Shown: positions 24,311-33,697, counted from the stretch's first letter. The stretch: DNA of 64,000 bases from Anaerolineae bacterium (GCA_019637615.1 JAHBVJ010000007.1:1-64000); one strand, 5' to 3'. Notes: generated by a model from the sequence alone, not told the origin. A program made the numbers and translations.

Positions 24311-25704
24311 CGATGATCACCACGACCACCGACGCTTTCACGACGTTTTTCCACGACGCGCCGCCAGCCGTCGATACCGATAGCATTCGAGCGGCATGGA
24401 AACGACTCGCGCCGCCATATGACGTGGAACGCTGGCAGCTTCCACTGCCGCCGTGGAATCGACGGCAGTATGATGAGCGCGGCGAGGTGCCGTGGGAGAC
24501 GCTGCAACGCGATCTGGCGGCTGACCAGACCGCGCGCCCGATGTGCATCTACCTGCATAGCCCGTTTTGCGACGACAAATGCGGCTTCTGCGACAGTTAT
24601 TCGTTCCGGCTGGCTACGCACCGTGACGAGCGCATCACGCAGTACGTCGAGCAGCTCTGCACGGAACTGGAATGGTGGAGCCGGATCGGGAATTTGCGGG
24701 AGCGGCGCGTCGTCAGCGTACACATGGGCGGCGGGACACCGACCTTCCTCGGCGCGAAGGCACTGACACAGATCGCGGACTGCTGCAAGCGGCTGTTCAA
24801 CATCACGCCGGAGACGGAATGGGCGCTGGAATCGACGGCGCATGGACTGACGCCAGAAGTCATCCGCGCGATGCACGAGATCGGCTACCGACGCTTGCAC
24901 ATCGGCGTGCAAAGCCTTGAGGACGAGGTGCGGCAAGTGATCGGGCGCACCAGCACGGCGGATCAGGTGGTGGAACGCATCGAAGCCGTGCGCGCGCTGG
25001 ATTGGATCGTCAGCGTCGATCTGATCTGCGGGCTGCCGAGGCAGACGCTGGCGGGCTTCATCGGCGGGATCGAGCGTTTGATGGAGGCGGGCATCAACGG
25101 GTATTCGCTGTATGAGCTGTTGATCTTCCCGCAGAATTTACGGTGGTCGGAGAAGCACGGCCTGACGCAGCGTTCGCACTTGCCAAATTATTGGATGTAT
25201 ATGGCGGGCGCGACTTTGCTCGAACAACGTGGATTCACGAAGAATTTGTTCAACCACTGGGCGGATGCGCGCGACGAAAATATCTACTTCACGTTCCCGC
25301 AGCGCGATGAGGACCTGCTGGCGGTGGGCGCAATCGCAGACGGCGTGTTCGGTGATTATCATTATCGCCATTTCGGGTACAACGAGTATTTGCAGGTATC
25401 GGCGGCGGGCAGACCAGCGCTCGAAGGCGGGCTACGGCGCACCGCACGCGAACGGCAGTTGCAGCCTTTGATCACGGGCATTCTGAGCAGCAAGATCGAG
25501 CCAGCGCAGTGGACGGCGCTCGGCGGCACAGAAGCGTGCGCCGAGGTGATCCGGCAGTGGAAAAAGAGAGGGCTAGTGACGGCGGATAAGCAGAAGCGGC
25601 TGACGCTAACGCCGAGCGGATCGTGGTTCGCGGGCAACCTGATCACAGAATTGGATCAGGTCGCTGCTGTGACGCAGGAAGATGGTCTACTAACGCTCGG
25701 CTAG
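24307..25704 (+). CDS. HemN/HemW-like radical SAM protein
   Basis: 465 residues from ATG 24307. The cluster motif C88-x3-C92-x2-C95 lies in LHSPFCDDKCGFCDSYSF, and HMGGGTPTFL, LHIGVQSLEDEV and SVDLICGLPRQT are HemN-family motifs. It has an unusually long N-terminus (about 78 residues before the barrel) and a HemN-type C-terminal domain. True HemN makes protoporphyrinogen IX, but relatives inside natural-product clusters are class C radical SAM methyltransferases that use two SAM molecules. As the last gene of an operon with four SPASM enzymes and a Cys-rich substrate, a class C methylase or cyclopropane-forming role is more likely than haem synthesis (inference). Confidence 0.87.
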   Translation: MTMITTTTDAFTTFFHDAPPAVDTDSIRAAWKRLAPPYDVERWQLPLPPWNRRQYDERGEVPWETLQRDLAADQTARPMCIYLHSPFCDDKCGFCDSYSFRLATHRDERITQYVEQLCTELEWWSRIGNLRERRVVSVHMGGGTPTFLGAKALTQIADCCKRLFNITPETEWALESTAHGLTPEVIRAMHEIGYRRLHIGVQSLEDEVRQVIGRTSTADQVVERIEAVRALDWIVSVDLICGLPRQTLAGFIGGIERLMEAGINGYSLYELLIFPQNLRWSEKHGLTQRSHLPNYWMYMAGATLLEQRGFTKNLFNHWADARDENIYFTFPQRDEDLLAVGAIADGVFGDYHYRHFGYNEYLQVSAAGRPALEGGLRRTARERQLQPLITGILSSKIEPAQWTALGGTEACAEVIRQWKKRGLVTADKQKRLTLTPSGSWFAGNLITELDQVAAVTQEDGLLTLG

Positions 25705-25733
25705 TAGACCAGTGCTGCGGATGCGTTGAAACG

Positions 25734-25961
25734 TTATTTCCCTGCGCGGATCTTGGGGCCGCTCAGAGGGCGACCAAAGAGCGGCGCGAAGACGCAGAAA
25801 TCAAAGAGGCCAGCCGCCAGCGGCACCACGCCGATGACTGCCACCACGATACCGAGCGTGCCGCTCAAACTTAGCAGTCCTAGCGCAATCAGGGCGATCC
25901 CCGCCACGATGCGCGCAATGCGACCCGTTGTCGAAGCCATGAAGTTTACGAAGCCATCCAT
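25734..25961 (-). CDS. DUF2892 small membrane protein
   Basis: 75 residues from ATG 25961, with AGGAGAT upstream. Two hydrophobic helices (IARIVAGIALIALGLLSL and GIVVAVIGVVPLAAGLFDF) are followed by FCVFAPLFG, the hallmark of DUF2892 proteins such as the membrane part of YgaP, which often accompany rhodanese or Crp/Arsenic-type regulators. The molecular role is unknown. It follows the Crp-family gene by 69 bases on the same strand and may be its target. Confidence 0.82.
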   Translation of the reverse strand: MDGFVNFMASTTGRIARIVAGIALIALGLLSLSGTLGIVVAVIGVVPLAAGLFDFCVFAPLFGRPLSGPKIRAGK

Positions 25962-26030
25962 GTGAATATCTCCTGTGTATACTGTATGGCCTCAGTATAG
26001 GGACTCGCGGAATGCGTGTCAGTGATAAAG

Positions 26031-26705
26031 TCACCGAAGGGTCTGGTTTTTCAGAAGTTCGCGATTGAGGATTTCGACGGAGCCGCGCAGCACACGGATC
26101 ATGCCCCGTTCCGCCATATCTTCCAAGATGCGGCTGATGACTTCACGCGAACTGCCCAGTTCAGCGGCGATCTCGCGGTGAGTGAGATTGATCGGGTTTT
26201 GCGCCGTGCTGCGTTCGAGGAGCAAGCTGGCGACGCGTATATCCATCCGGCGGAAAGTGACCGCATCCACGATTTCCATCACGCTCGATAAGCGCTGTGA
26301 GAGCAGGGCAAAGACGAAATCTCGCCACAGGTCATAGTCGCGAATCCACTGGCGGAATGAGGCTGCCGGAATCATCACCGCTTCGGCGTCCTGTTCGACG
26401 CTGGCAATGGCGGGGAAGGTCTGCTGCGCTAGGATGGCGTTGGCGGTCAGAATGCAGGATTCGCCCGTGCCGAACCGATAGAGCGTGATCTCGCGCCCGT
26501 TTTCTCCGATTTTGTAGACGCGCACGACGCCGGAGAGGAGCAGAGCAATCGCGTTTGCTTCGTCGCCTTCCACGAATACGTCGTGGCCTGCCGGAATGCG
26601 GGCGAAAAAGGCTTCTCGTTTGAAGGCACTCAGCAGTTGGGCGTCTGCATGTTTCAGGGTTGGCAGTGCTGTTTGTATCTGTGCAAACTGGTCTTCACTA
26701 AGCAT
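26031..26705 (-). CDS. Crp/Fnr-family transcriptional regulator
   Basis: 224 residues from ATG 26705. The N-terminal cyclic-nucleotide-binding-type beta barrel spans about residues 30-120 (AGHDVFVEGDEANAIALLLSGVVRVYKIGENGREITLYRFGTGE motif blocks). A dimerisation helix follows, and the winged helix (INLTHREIAAELGSSREVISRILEDMAERGMI) is near 170-205. No Fnr-type N-terminal Cys cluster is present, though one Cys lies in GESCILT. The ligand is unknown. The gene ends 69 bases before the DUF2892 gene, a pairing often seen in redox or sulfide-responsive loci. Confidence 0.9.
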   Translation of the reverse strand: MLSEDQFAQIQTALPTLKHADAQLLSAFKREAFFARIPAGHDVFVEGDEANAIALLLSGVVRVYKIGENGREITLYRFGTGESCILTANAILAQQTFPAIASVEQDAEAVMIPAASFRQWIRDYDLWRDFVFALLSQRLSSVMEIVDAVTFRRMDIRVASLLLERSTAQNPINLTHREIAAELGSSREVISRILEDMAERGMIRVLRGSVEILNRELLKNQTLR

Positions 26706-26784
26706 GAAGCAGCCAATCGTTTCGCGGAAGCAAGGACATCATGAGCGTGGGATTTTACCGCATCGCTCGCCCAGTATCGAATGT

Positions 26785-27912
26785 TCATTGCTTCTGCGTG
26801 GCTAACGAGCAGTGATAGGTGTTGCAGATGGCTTGCGCGTTGTCGATGCGCACCTCCGTGAACGGCAATTCGACCCAATGTGGCGGGTTGACGTGATGGA
26901 CGAGCATTTGCAGCGCCCACTCAATGGCCTGATGCCCGCCGGTGGGATAGACATAGGTCACGGCGAGGCGCTTATTCAGCACCGACACTAGCCCGCCTTC
27001 ATCGGTGGGAAGGCCGTCGATCCCGATGAACAACATGGTGCTCAAGTCATAATGGGCGTTCTGCGCGGCGACGCGTCCCGCCTCCGCCATCGCGTCGTTG
27101 TGAGCGTAAATCACGGCGATGTCCGAGTGCTTGTTGATCATCTGCGTCGCCCGATCTAGCGCCAGTTCGCGCAGCCAATCGGCGTTATCGCTGGCGACGA
27201 TATGTACAGCGGGCGCGGCGCTAATGCCCAGCCTGAAGCCGATCCCACGATCTTTGGTCGGCGGCGCGCCTTCTAGCCCGCGCAGTTCGATCACGTTGCA
27301 GGGCGCGCGTTTATGGTCGGCGCACCAGTTGGCGGCGTAATGTCCCGCCGCTTCCCCGATGGCTTGGTTGTTCGCACCGATGAAGATGCTGTACTGGTCG
27401 TTGTTGACGTGTCTGTCGAGCACAATGACGGGGATGCACTGGCGGTACACTTCCGTCACGCTGTCGGTCAGTTGATCCGATTCGATGGGCGAGATGATCA
27501 GCAGATCGATGCCCAACATCAGGAAATTCTGCACATCTTCCACTTGCTTGGCGTAGCTGCCCTGCGCGTCCGCGAAGATCACCGAAAACTGCGGGTAAGC
27601 ATAGGCCGACTCCGCGATCTCCTTGTTCATCAGCTCGCGCCATGGATCGCGATCACGGCTGGTTTGCGCCACGCCGATCACGTAATGATCTTTGAGGGGC
27701 GGTACCGGACATTGCACGGGCAGCGGGCCGCTCAAGACGGCTTCTTCGAGCACCTTGCCGTCCACACGCGCGGGATCGTAGGGCTGCCAGCGCGGAGTCG
27801 GCCCCTGTGCGCGGCTCGGCGTTTGCCACGTCAAGAGGCTGGCGAGAAGCATGATCAAGGTACCAACGCGAATGGTGAGCAACCGCTCCGTAATATCTAA
27901 CATCCTCATCAT
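26785..27912 (-). CDS. Sugar-binding protein paired with a two-component system
   Basis: 375 residues from ATG 27912, overlapping the response regulator stop by 4 bases. Signal peptide residues about 1-36 end at SRA/Q. The body is a type I periplasmic binding fold (Peripla_BP_4, ribose type): YVIGVAQTSRDRDPWRELMN, DLLIISPIESDQLTD, PVIVLDRHV, FIGANNQAIGE, VIELRGLEGAPPTKDRG and IGIDGLPTDEGG. It is clearly paralogous to the importer's binding protein at 33698 and shares its six cysteines and WVELPF ending. Encoded behind the kinase and regulator, it is probably the extracytoplasmic ligand sensor that signals through the kinase, as XylFII does for LytS (analogy). Confidence 0.88.
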   Translation of the reverse strand: MMRMLDITERLLTIRVGTLIMLLASLLTWQTPSRAQGPTPRWQPYDPARVDGKVLEEAVLSGPLPVQCPVPPLKDHYVIGVAQTSRDRDPWRELMNKEIAESAYAYPQFSVIFADAQGSYAKQVEDVQNFLMLGIDLLIISPIESDQLTDSVTEVYRQCIPVIVLDRHVNNDQYSIFIGANNQAIGEAAGHYAANWCADHKRAPCNVIELRGLEGAPPTKDRGIGFRLGISAAPAVHIVASDNADWLRELALDRATQMINKHSDIAVIYAHNDAMAEAGRVAAQNAHYDLSTMLFIGIDGLPTDEGGLVSVLNKRLAVTYVYPTGGHQAIEWALQMLVHHVNPPHWVELPFTEVRIDNAQAICNTYHCSLATQKQ

Positions 27913-28616
27913 GGCTGCGCATTCTTATCCGGCGGCGCGAAGGCTTGCAGCTCATTCAGCGCGACCAGATGATGTTGCAGCGCGAACAAGGCAGCTTGCG
28001 TGCGGTCATGCAGATTGAGCTTGCTCAGGATGTTGCCGACGTGCGTGCGCACCGTGTTCTCGCTGACCACAAGCTGATCCGCGATGGCGTGATTGGTGTG
28101 CCCGCGCGCCATCAGCCGCAGCACATCCAATTCGCGTTCGCTCAGGTCGCTGAACGGATCGCGTTCGGGCGGTGCGAGTTCGGACACGCGCTCCATGAGA
28201 TGACTCGCGGCGTGCGGATGCAGCACCATCTGCCCCTGAAAGGTGGCTTGAATGGCGTGGACGAGGTCGGATGGATCGACATCTTTGAGCAGATAGCCCT
28301 TCGCACCAGCTTTGATGGCGGGCAGCAGATGATCGTCGTCCAAGAAGCTGGTCAGCACCAGCACGAAGGTATCGGGATAGCGTTGGACGATCAGCCGTGT
28401 GGCCTCGATGCCGCTCATCTTGGGCAACGCCAAATCCATCAGCACAATATCGACGTTGACCGTTTCCAGTAGCTTAAGGGCATCTTCGGCGTTGGCGGCT
28501 TCCGCTACCACCGCAATGCCCTGTGTTGATTGTAAATAGCCTTTCAGCCCGAAGCGCACCATCCCATGATCATCCACGATCATCACGTGAATCGGTCTAT
28601 TGTCGCGCTGGCTCAT
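27909..28616 (-). CDS. NarL/FixJ-type response regulator
   Basis: 235 residues from ATG 28616, overlapping the kinase gene by 20 bases. Receiver domain residues 10-125: acidic pair DD at 15-16, phospho-acceptor Asp61 (DIVLMDLALP), Thr/Ser near LVLTS, Lys in KGYLLKDV. LuxR helix-turn-helix near 165-225 (LSERELDVLRLMARGHTNHAIADQL, split as typical, then VSENTVRTHVGNIL). It should be phosphorylated by the adjacent HisKA_3 kinase and most likely controls the divergent sugar importer at 30688 (inference from layout). Confidence 0.93.
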   Translation of the reverse strand: MSQRDNRPIHVMIVDDHGMVRFGLKGYLQSTQGIAVVAEAANAEDALKLLETVNVDIVLMDLALPKMSGIEATRLIVQRYPDTFVLVLTSFLDDDHLLPAIKAGAKGYLLKDVDPSDLVHAIQATFQGQMVLHPHAASHLMERVSELAPPERDPFSDLSERELDVLRLMARGHTNHAIADQLVVSENTVRTHVGNILSKLNLHDRTQAALFALQHHLVALNELQAFAPPDKNAQP

Positions 28617-30483
28617 GATAGTCCTCGATGACTAACTCAAGCGGTTGTGCCGCTACGGAAGGAATCCTCAAGGTAACGTTCGTGCCCCGTCCCAATATGC
28701 TCCTAACCTCTGCCTCACCATTCACCCGTGCCATACGCGTGCGCATCAAGGCCAAGCCGCTCGAACCGGGCATATCGCGGTCGGGCGAGAAGCCCTGTCC
28801 GTTATCTTCAACCGTCAAGGTAGCCAGATCGGGCGATTCGCGGCATTCGAAGGTCAGCGTTACCGTCACGGCGTTGGCTTTGCTATGACGGATGACATTG
28901 GCGAGGGCTTCTTGCGCCGCACGGAACAAGGCGTGTTCCTGCGCCACTGACAGCTCATTCGCGCCGCTGGTTGACCATGTCAGGCGCAGCCGATGCGTCT
29001 CGCACATTTGCAACAGATATTGATGCAGGGCTTCTTGGAGACGATGTTCTTGCAGCGGTGCCGGCGCTAATTCTTGCAGCAGATTTTTCATCTCGGCTTG
29101 TGCGTCGCGGCTGGCTTGCTTCAAATGCTCGACATAGCAGCGCGCCGCGTCGGGATCGCTATCCCAGAAGTTCAGCGCCGCGCCTGCCGAGAGGCTAATG
29201 CTGAACAACTGCTGCTTCACACTGTCGTGCAGTTCACAGGCGATGCGCTGGCGTTCCTGCAAGATGGCGCTGGTCTGCATCTGCCGCGAAATCTGCACGG
29301 CTTGCAAGCGGATTTGTTCGTTGGCGGCGCGTTCCGTCTCCAGCGATTTGTACAGGCTATCGGTCATCTGGTTGAAGGCGGTCGCCAACTGCCCGATCTC
29401 ATCCTGACGGGCGAAATGCGCACGCAAACCGAGATTGCCCGCCGTGATCGACTTGGCGACGGTGGAAAGCTGCCCCAGCGGGCGCGTCAGGTTAACCGTC
29501 GTCACGATGGCGGCGAGGATGCTGACACTCGCCACGATGATCAGCAGCCCGACCAGCAGTTGTTGGCTGGTCGTCGCGCTCTGGATCATCTCTTGCATCT
29601 CGGTGTTGAGCATATCGATGGTGCGGTTGAGCACGCTGTCGCTGTGCCGCGCCAGTTGATCGCTCATCTGGTTGAGCACCGCGCGGTAATCGCGTTCTTC
29701 GTGCGTAAACAGCACCAACATCTCGTGCGCGATCTCTAGATATTGATTACTGAGTGCGGTCATCTCCTGATAGATGTCCTGCATCCCGTCGTGCCAGTGG
29801 TCGGTTTTGCTGCCGATCTTGTCGCGCCAGAGTTGAATCTGGATCAGTTCGCTGGTCAGCCATTCGACGGAATCGAAGCGGGTTTGCAGACGCAAGGTGG
29901 TGATCTCGGTGCTGGCGAGCTGCACATGATCGAGCATCTGGATGCTGTACAACACCACGTTGGCGGTGTCCGTCGATTCTAGGGCCTTTTCCTGTAAGTG
30001 CGCCGTCATGGTGGCGAGGCGGGTCTGCGTCGATAGCAACTGCACAAACATCTGATCGCGCCGCGCCGTGACATCGATCAGTTGACGGAAGGCGTTGATG
30101 TACAGTTGATAGCTGGTCTGCACCTGCGAAACCGCCGTCGAGACGGGCAAACTACCGCTTTCCGCCAACTCGCGATTGATGCTCAAGCCCAATTGATCGA
30201 CCGACTGCGTGGCGGCGTTGTAATCCCCCGGCGACTGCGTGCGGAGATACTGCGCGATCTGCAAGCGCACACTGGCGATCTGCTGCGCGATGGTGCTGCC
30301 GCTCTGGATATGGGGCGAGGCGCGGACAATGGCTTGCGTGACGCTGTTGCTGTACGTCGCCAAGCGCCCAATCGCGATCAAGAGCATGAACAACACGCCG
30401 CCGAGGATGAGCAAATAAACGCTGAGGATGCGGGTACTAATTCGATGACCCAACCATGCCGACGCGAGCCTAAAAATCTTCAC
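28597..30483 (-). CDS. HisKA_3 sensor histidine kinase with large extracytoplasmic domain
   Basis: 628 residues from GTG 30483; TTG 30501 also opens the frame, but GGAGA lies 6 bases ahead of this GTG. Helix 1 is ILSVYLLILGGVLFMLLIAI. About 270 helical residues outside follow, then helix 2 (LLVGLLIIVASVSILAAIVTTV), a HAMP domain (LTRPLGQLSTVAKSITAGNL), a HisKA_3 H-box (RIACELHDSVKQQLF, His about 417) and HATPase_c (NVIRHSKANAV, VEDNGQGFSP, GLALMRTRM). The long all-helical outer domain fits binding-protein-mediated sensing. First gene of the kinase-regulator-binding protein operon. Confidence 0.93.
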   Translation of the reverse strand: MKIFRLASAWLGHRISTRILSVYLLILGGVLFMLLIAIGRLATYSNSVTQAIVRASPHIQSGSTIAQQIASVRLQIAQYLRTQSPGDYNAATQSVDQLGLSINRELAESGSLPVSTAVSQVQTSYQLYINAFRQLIDVTARRDQMFVQLLSTQTRLATMTAHLQEKALESTDTANVVLYSIQMLDHVQLASTEITTLRLQTRFDSVEWLTSELIQIQLWRDKIGSKTDHWHDGMQDIYQEMTALSNQYLEIAHEMLVLFTHEERDYRAVLNQMSDQLARHSDSVLNRTIDMLNTEMQEMIQSATTSQQLLVGLLIIVASVSILAAIVTTVNLTRPLGQLSTVAKSITAGNLGLRAHFARQDEIGQLATAFNQMTDSLYKSLETERAANEQIRLQAVQISRQMQTSAILQERQRIACELHDSVKQQLFSISLSAGAALNFWDSDPDAARCYVEHLKQASRDAQAEMKNLLQELAPAPLQEHRLQEALHQYLLQMCETHRLRLTWSTSGANELSVAQEHALFRAAQEALANVIRHSKANAVTVTLTFECRESPDLATLTVEDNGQGFSPDRDMPGSSGLALMRTRMARVNGEAEVRSILGRGTNVTLRIPSVAAQPLELVIEDYHEPARQ

Positions 30484-30687
30484 CACGCGTCTCCAAATCA
30501 ATATTTCTACTTACGAATCCTCCTCAGTTTAGCATATTTCGGCGCATCCCTTCTCATCAGCGCGTCGATTCGGAATCATCCTGCAAGATGAGGACGAAAT
30601 CACATGACAGGATGAGGGCTACCGGATCGACCTCGCATACACTGAAATTGGTGACTAGCGAACTATTTTTTAGAAACGAAAATTATT

Positions 30688-32280
30688 ATGGATTCCAACG
30701 CAGTGACCACCCCTGATGCGCCGACTCCAACAGACGCCGCCGCCGTGCCTGAACGCCCGATTGTGTTACAGATGCAAGCCATCACCAAGCGCTTCCCCGG
30801 CGTTACCGCGCTGGATAACGTCAGCTTCGATGTCCACAAGGGCGAAGTCCACTGCTTGGTGGGCGAAAACGGCGCGGGCAAATCCACGCTGATGAAGGTC
30901 ATGAACGGCATCTATACCGAGTATGAAGGCCAGATTCTGCTCGAAGGCCGCACGATCCGGCTGCATTCCACGCGGGAAGCACAGCTCAACGGCATCGGCA
31001 TGATCCATCAGGAATTGAACCTGATCCCCGAACTGCGCGTTTACGAGAATATCTTCCTCGGTCGGGAAATCCACACGCGAGTGCAAACGCTTGACCGCCG
31101 ACGGATGCATCAGGAATCCATCACATGGCTGAAGCGGCTAGGCGTGAACATCGATCCGAGCCGTCCGGTCAGGGAACTGCGCATCGGAGAACGCCAACTC
31201 GTGGAGATCGCCAAAGCGTTGAGCCTGAACGCGCGGATTCTGGTCATGGACGAACCGACCTCCGCGCTCACCGACGCCGAAACCAAGCGCCTGTTCTCGG
31301 TCATCCTTAGCCTGAAAGCGGCGGGCGTGGCTATCGTGTACATCTCGCACCGGATGGACGAAATTTTCAGCATCGCGGATCGCATCACCGTGCTGCGCGA
31401 TGGTAAAACGGTGGCCTCGCTGATGGCGTCCGCCGTGACGCGCCCGCAGCTCATCCGCTACATGGTGGGGCGCAGCATCAACGAAGCTTTTTCCCGCCAA
31501 CCCAACGAGGCGGATAAAGTTGTGCTGGAAGTCCGCAACCTGAGCCTGAATCACCCCGGCATCCGCACGATCAACAATGTCTCGTTCGAACTGAAACGCG
31601 GCGAAGTGATCGGCCTCGCGGGGTTGATGGGCGCGGGGCGCACCGAAACGCTGGAAACCATCTTCGGCGTGTATCCGCTCAAGCATCGCAGCGGGCAGGT
31701 TGTGTTCAAAGGCCAGCCCACCACGATCCACGACCCCGCCGACGCGATCCGTCAGGGCATCGGCTACGTAACTGAGGATCGCAAAGGCAAAAGCCTGATC
31801 AGCGGGCTACCCGTGCGGATCAATTCGACGTTGGCGGCGCTGCGCTTGTTCGCGCAAGCCCTCAATGTGATCAACCGCAAGCAAGAATTTCAGGCGGTCA
31901 ACGATCAGGTCAAAAATCTGGACATTCGCACGCCGACTATCGAAACGCTGGTCGCCAACCTCAGCGGCGGCAATCAGCAAAAGGTCGTGCTTGCCAAATT
32001 CCTGCTCACCAAGCCTGATGTGCTGCTGCTGGATGAGCCGACGCGTGGTATCGATGTGGGCGCTAAATCGCAAATCTACCAGTTGGTCGATGAACTGGCG
32101 CGCCAAGGCTGCGCCTTCATCATCGCGTCTTCGGAAATGCCAGAACTGCTGGCGGTGTGTGACCGCATCCTAGTGCTGTGCGAAGGACGCATCACCGGAG
32201 AATTCACCCACGTGGAGGCAACCCAAGAAAAGATTCTGGACGCCGCCACGCGCTTTCTGCAAACAGCTCCGGCTAGTTAG
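30688..32280 (+). CDS. Ribose-type sugar ABC transporter ATPase (RbsA-like)
   Basis: 530 residues from ATG 30688. Two fused ABC domains, as in RbsA/MglA/XylG. The first (about 25-265) has Walker A GENGAGKST, signature LRIGERQLVEIAKAL and Walker B ILVMDEPTSAL. The second (about 280-525) has the typical degenerate Walker A (GLMGAGRTE) and signature LSGGNQQKVVLAKFL with Walker B VLLLDEPTRGID. It energises the permease at 32328. It is divergent from the kinase operon, with about 200 bases between them that should hold both promoters. Confidence 0.95.
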   Translation: MDSNAVTTPDAPTPTDAAAVPERPIVLQMQAITKRFPGVTALDNVSFDVHKGEVHCLVGENGAGKSTLMKVMNGIYTEYEGQILLEGRTIRLHSTREAQLNGIGMIHQELNLIPELRVYENIFLGREIHTRVQTLDRRRMHQESITWLKRLGVNIDPSRPVRELRIGERQLVEIAKALSLNARILVMDEPTSALTDAETKRLFSVILSLKAAGVAIVYISHRMDEIFSIADRITVLRDGKTVASLMASAVTRPQLIRYMVGRSINEAFSRQPNEADKVVLEVRNLSLNHPGIRTINNVSFELKRGEVIGLAGLMGAGRTETLETIFGVYPLKHRSGQVVFKGQPTTIHDPADAIRQGIGYVTEDRKGKSLISGLPVRINSTLAALRLFAQALNVINRKQEFQAVNDQVKNLDIRTPTIETLVANLSGGNQQKVVLAKFLLTKPDVLLLDEPTRGIDVGAKSQIYQLVDELARQGCAFIIASSEMPELLAVCDRILVLCEGRITGEFTHVEATQEKILDAATRFLQTAPAS

Positions 32281-32327
32281 TTGAGCCGCCTCCTGACTAG
32301 CGTGTTTGTGAATGGAGAATGACGTAC

Positions 32328-33407
32328 ATGGACGGCTTATCTGACCGAACCCAGAATCCGACGACGGGCACGAGCAACCGCCGTCGCGACATTATCAATT
32401 TTTTGTTCAGGTTCCAGAGTTATTTCGGGCTAATTATTGTTTTCTTGCTGGCGATCCTGATCTCGCCCGTGCGCAACGACGCCAACCTGTTCCTGAAACC
32501 CAACAACCTGCTCAATATCGTGCTGTATGCCTCCGAGACGGGCGTGCTGGCGGTGGGCATGACGCTGGTCATCCTCGTGGCGGGCATCGATCTCTCGGTT
32601 GGCTCGATCATGGCGCTGGTCGGCTGCGCGGCGGGCGTGCTGCTGATGCAAGATCACGATGTCGTGCTGCCGATCCTTGGCACCATCACGGTTGGGCACT
32701 GGCCTGCCATCGTGATCATCCTGTCGATGCTCCTGCTCGGCCTGATCATCGGCTTCGTCAACGGGTGGGCGTCGGAGCAATTCAAGGTGCAGTCGTTCAT
32801 CACGACGCTGGCGATGCTCAGTATCGCACGCGGGCTGGCGCATATCGTCTCGGCGGATAACTCGATCCCGCTGGCGTATGGGCCGAACCTCGGTGATCCG
32901 CTGTTCAAAGCGCTCGGACAGCCGTTAGGAGATACGGGCATCCCCGTGCCGACGCTGGTGATGCTGATCAGTGCTTTGATCGTTGGTCTGCTCCTCAGCC
33001 TGACCTCGTTCGGGCGGCATGTGTACGCGGTAGGCGGCAACCCGACGGCGGCGCGGCTGTCCGGTATCAACGTCACACGGCTGCGCATCGTGGTGTTCAT
33101 GCTGTGCGGGATGTTCGCCTCCATCGCCGGAATGCTGCACACCTCACGCTTGAATCAGGGCAGTCCGAACGAGTCGGTCGGCTACGAGCTGAACGCGATT
33201 GCCGCCGTCGTGATCGGAGGTGCCAGCCTGCAAGGTGGCAAAGGCACCATCTGGGGCAGCATCGGCGGCGCGCTGATCCTGCAAATTCTGGACAACATCA
33301 TGGGCTTGAACAACGTCAGCAGCAATGTGCAGCTCGTGGTCAAAGGCTTGCTGGTCATCGCCGCTGTCGCGCTGCAACAACTGCGCCCGCAAGAAGCCGA
33401 AGCCTGA
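32328..33407 (+). CDS. Ribose-type sugar ABC transporter permease (RbsC-like)
   Basis: 359 residues from ATG 32328. ATG 32319 is in frame but only one base from GGAG at 32314-32317, whereas 32328 is well spaced. BPD_transp_2 family: about nine hydrophobic helices, with the typical VGMTLVILVAGIDLSVGSIMAL, the loop RHVYAVGGNPTAARLSGINV, and AIAAVVIGGASLQGGKGT, then GLLVIAAVALQQLRPQ at the end. It forms the membrane channel with the 30688 ATPase and takes substrate from the 33698 binding protein. Confidence 0.94.
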   Translation: MDGLSDRTQNPTTGTSNRRRDIINFLFRFQSYFGLIIVFLLAILISPVRNDANLFLKPNNLLNIVLYASETGVLAVGMTLVILVAGIDLSVGSIMALVGCAAGVLLMQDHDVVLPILGTITVGHWPAIVIILSMLLLGLIIGFVNGWASEQFKVQSFITTLAMLSIARGLAHIVSADNSIPLAYGPNLGDPLFKALGQPLGDTGIPVPTLVMLISALIVGLLLSLTSFGRHVYAVGGNPTAARLSGINVTRLRIVVFMLCGMFASIAGMLHTSRLNQGSPNESVGYELNAIAAVVIGGASLQGGKGTIWGSIGGALILQILDNIMGLNNVSSNVQLVVKGLLVIAAVALQQLRPQEAEA

Positions 33408-33456
33408 GAAGCCTAATTTGCCTGAGTGACGATACGTTCGATTAGTTGACATTAGG

Positions 33457-33578
33457 CAACCTCACCCCCTGACCCCCTCGTTGCGAAGCGGAGAGGGGGA
33501 ACCAAGGGATAGCGTGAGACCATTTTCACCGTTATCACCGCAGGCAAGGTGCAAACGGCGTAAGGTGAGTGACTAATC
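33457..33578. repeat. R4-family repeat, extended copy
   Basis: CCTCACCCCCTGACCCCCTC, core GTTGCGAAGCGGA (33480-33492), GAGGGGG, AACCAAGGGATA, and then about 65 more bases shared with the copy at 40347 (ending GCGTAAGGTGAGTNACTAAT). The core is inverted relative to that copy. It sits between permease and binding-protein genes and may cause partial termination. Confidence 0.7.
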
Positions 33579-33613
33579 GACATTTTCATATCTTGACACA
33601 TTCATCCCGCCCG

Positions 33614-33626
33614 CAAAGGAGGTGAT
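33614..33626 (+). promoter_or_regulatory. Isolated perfect Shine-Dalgarno in the sugar-binding-protein leader
   Basis: CAAAGGAGGTGAT lies about 75 bases before the gene's own AGGAG (33684-33688) and ATG 33698. A 7-codon frame (GTG 33635 to TAA) could be a leader peptide. It mirrors the site at 3023. Confidence 0.4.
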
Positions 33627-33697
33627 TTCCGGCAGTGTCCGGCTTTGCCACCCGATAAAAATAGGGTAATGAGTGACTAGCTTAGGAGTGATTTTCA

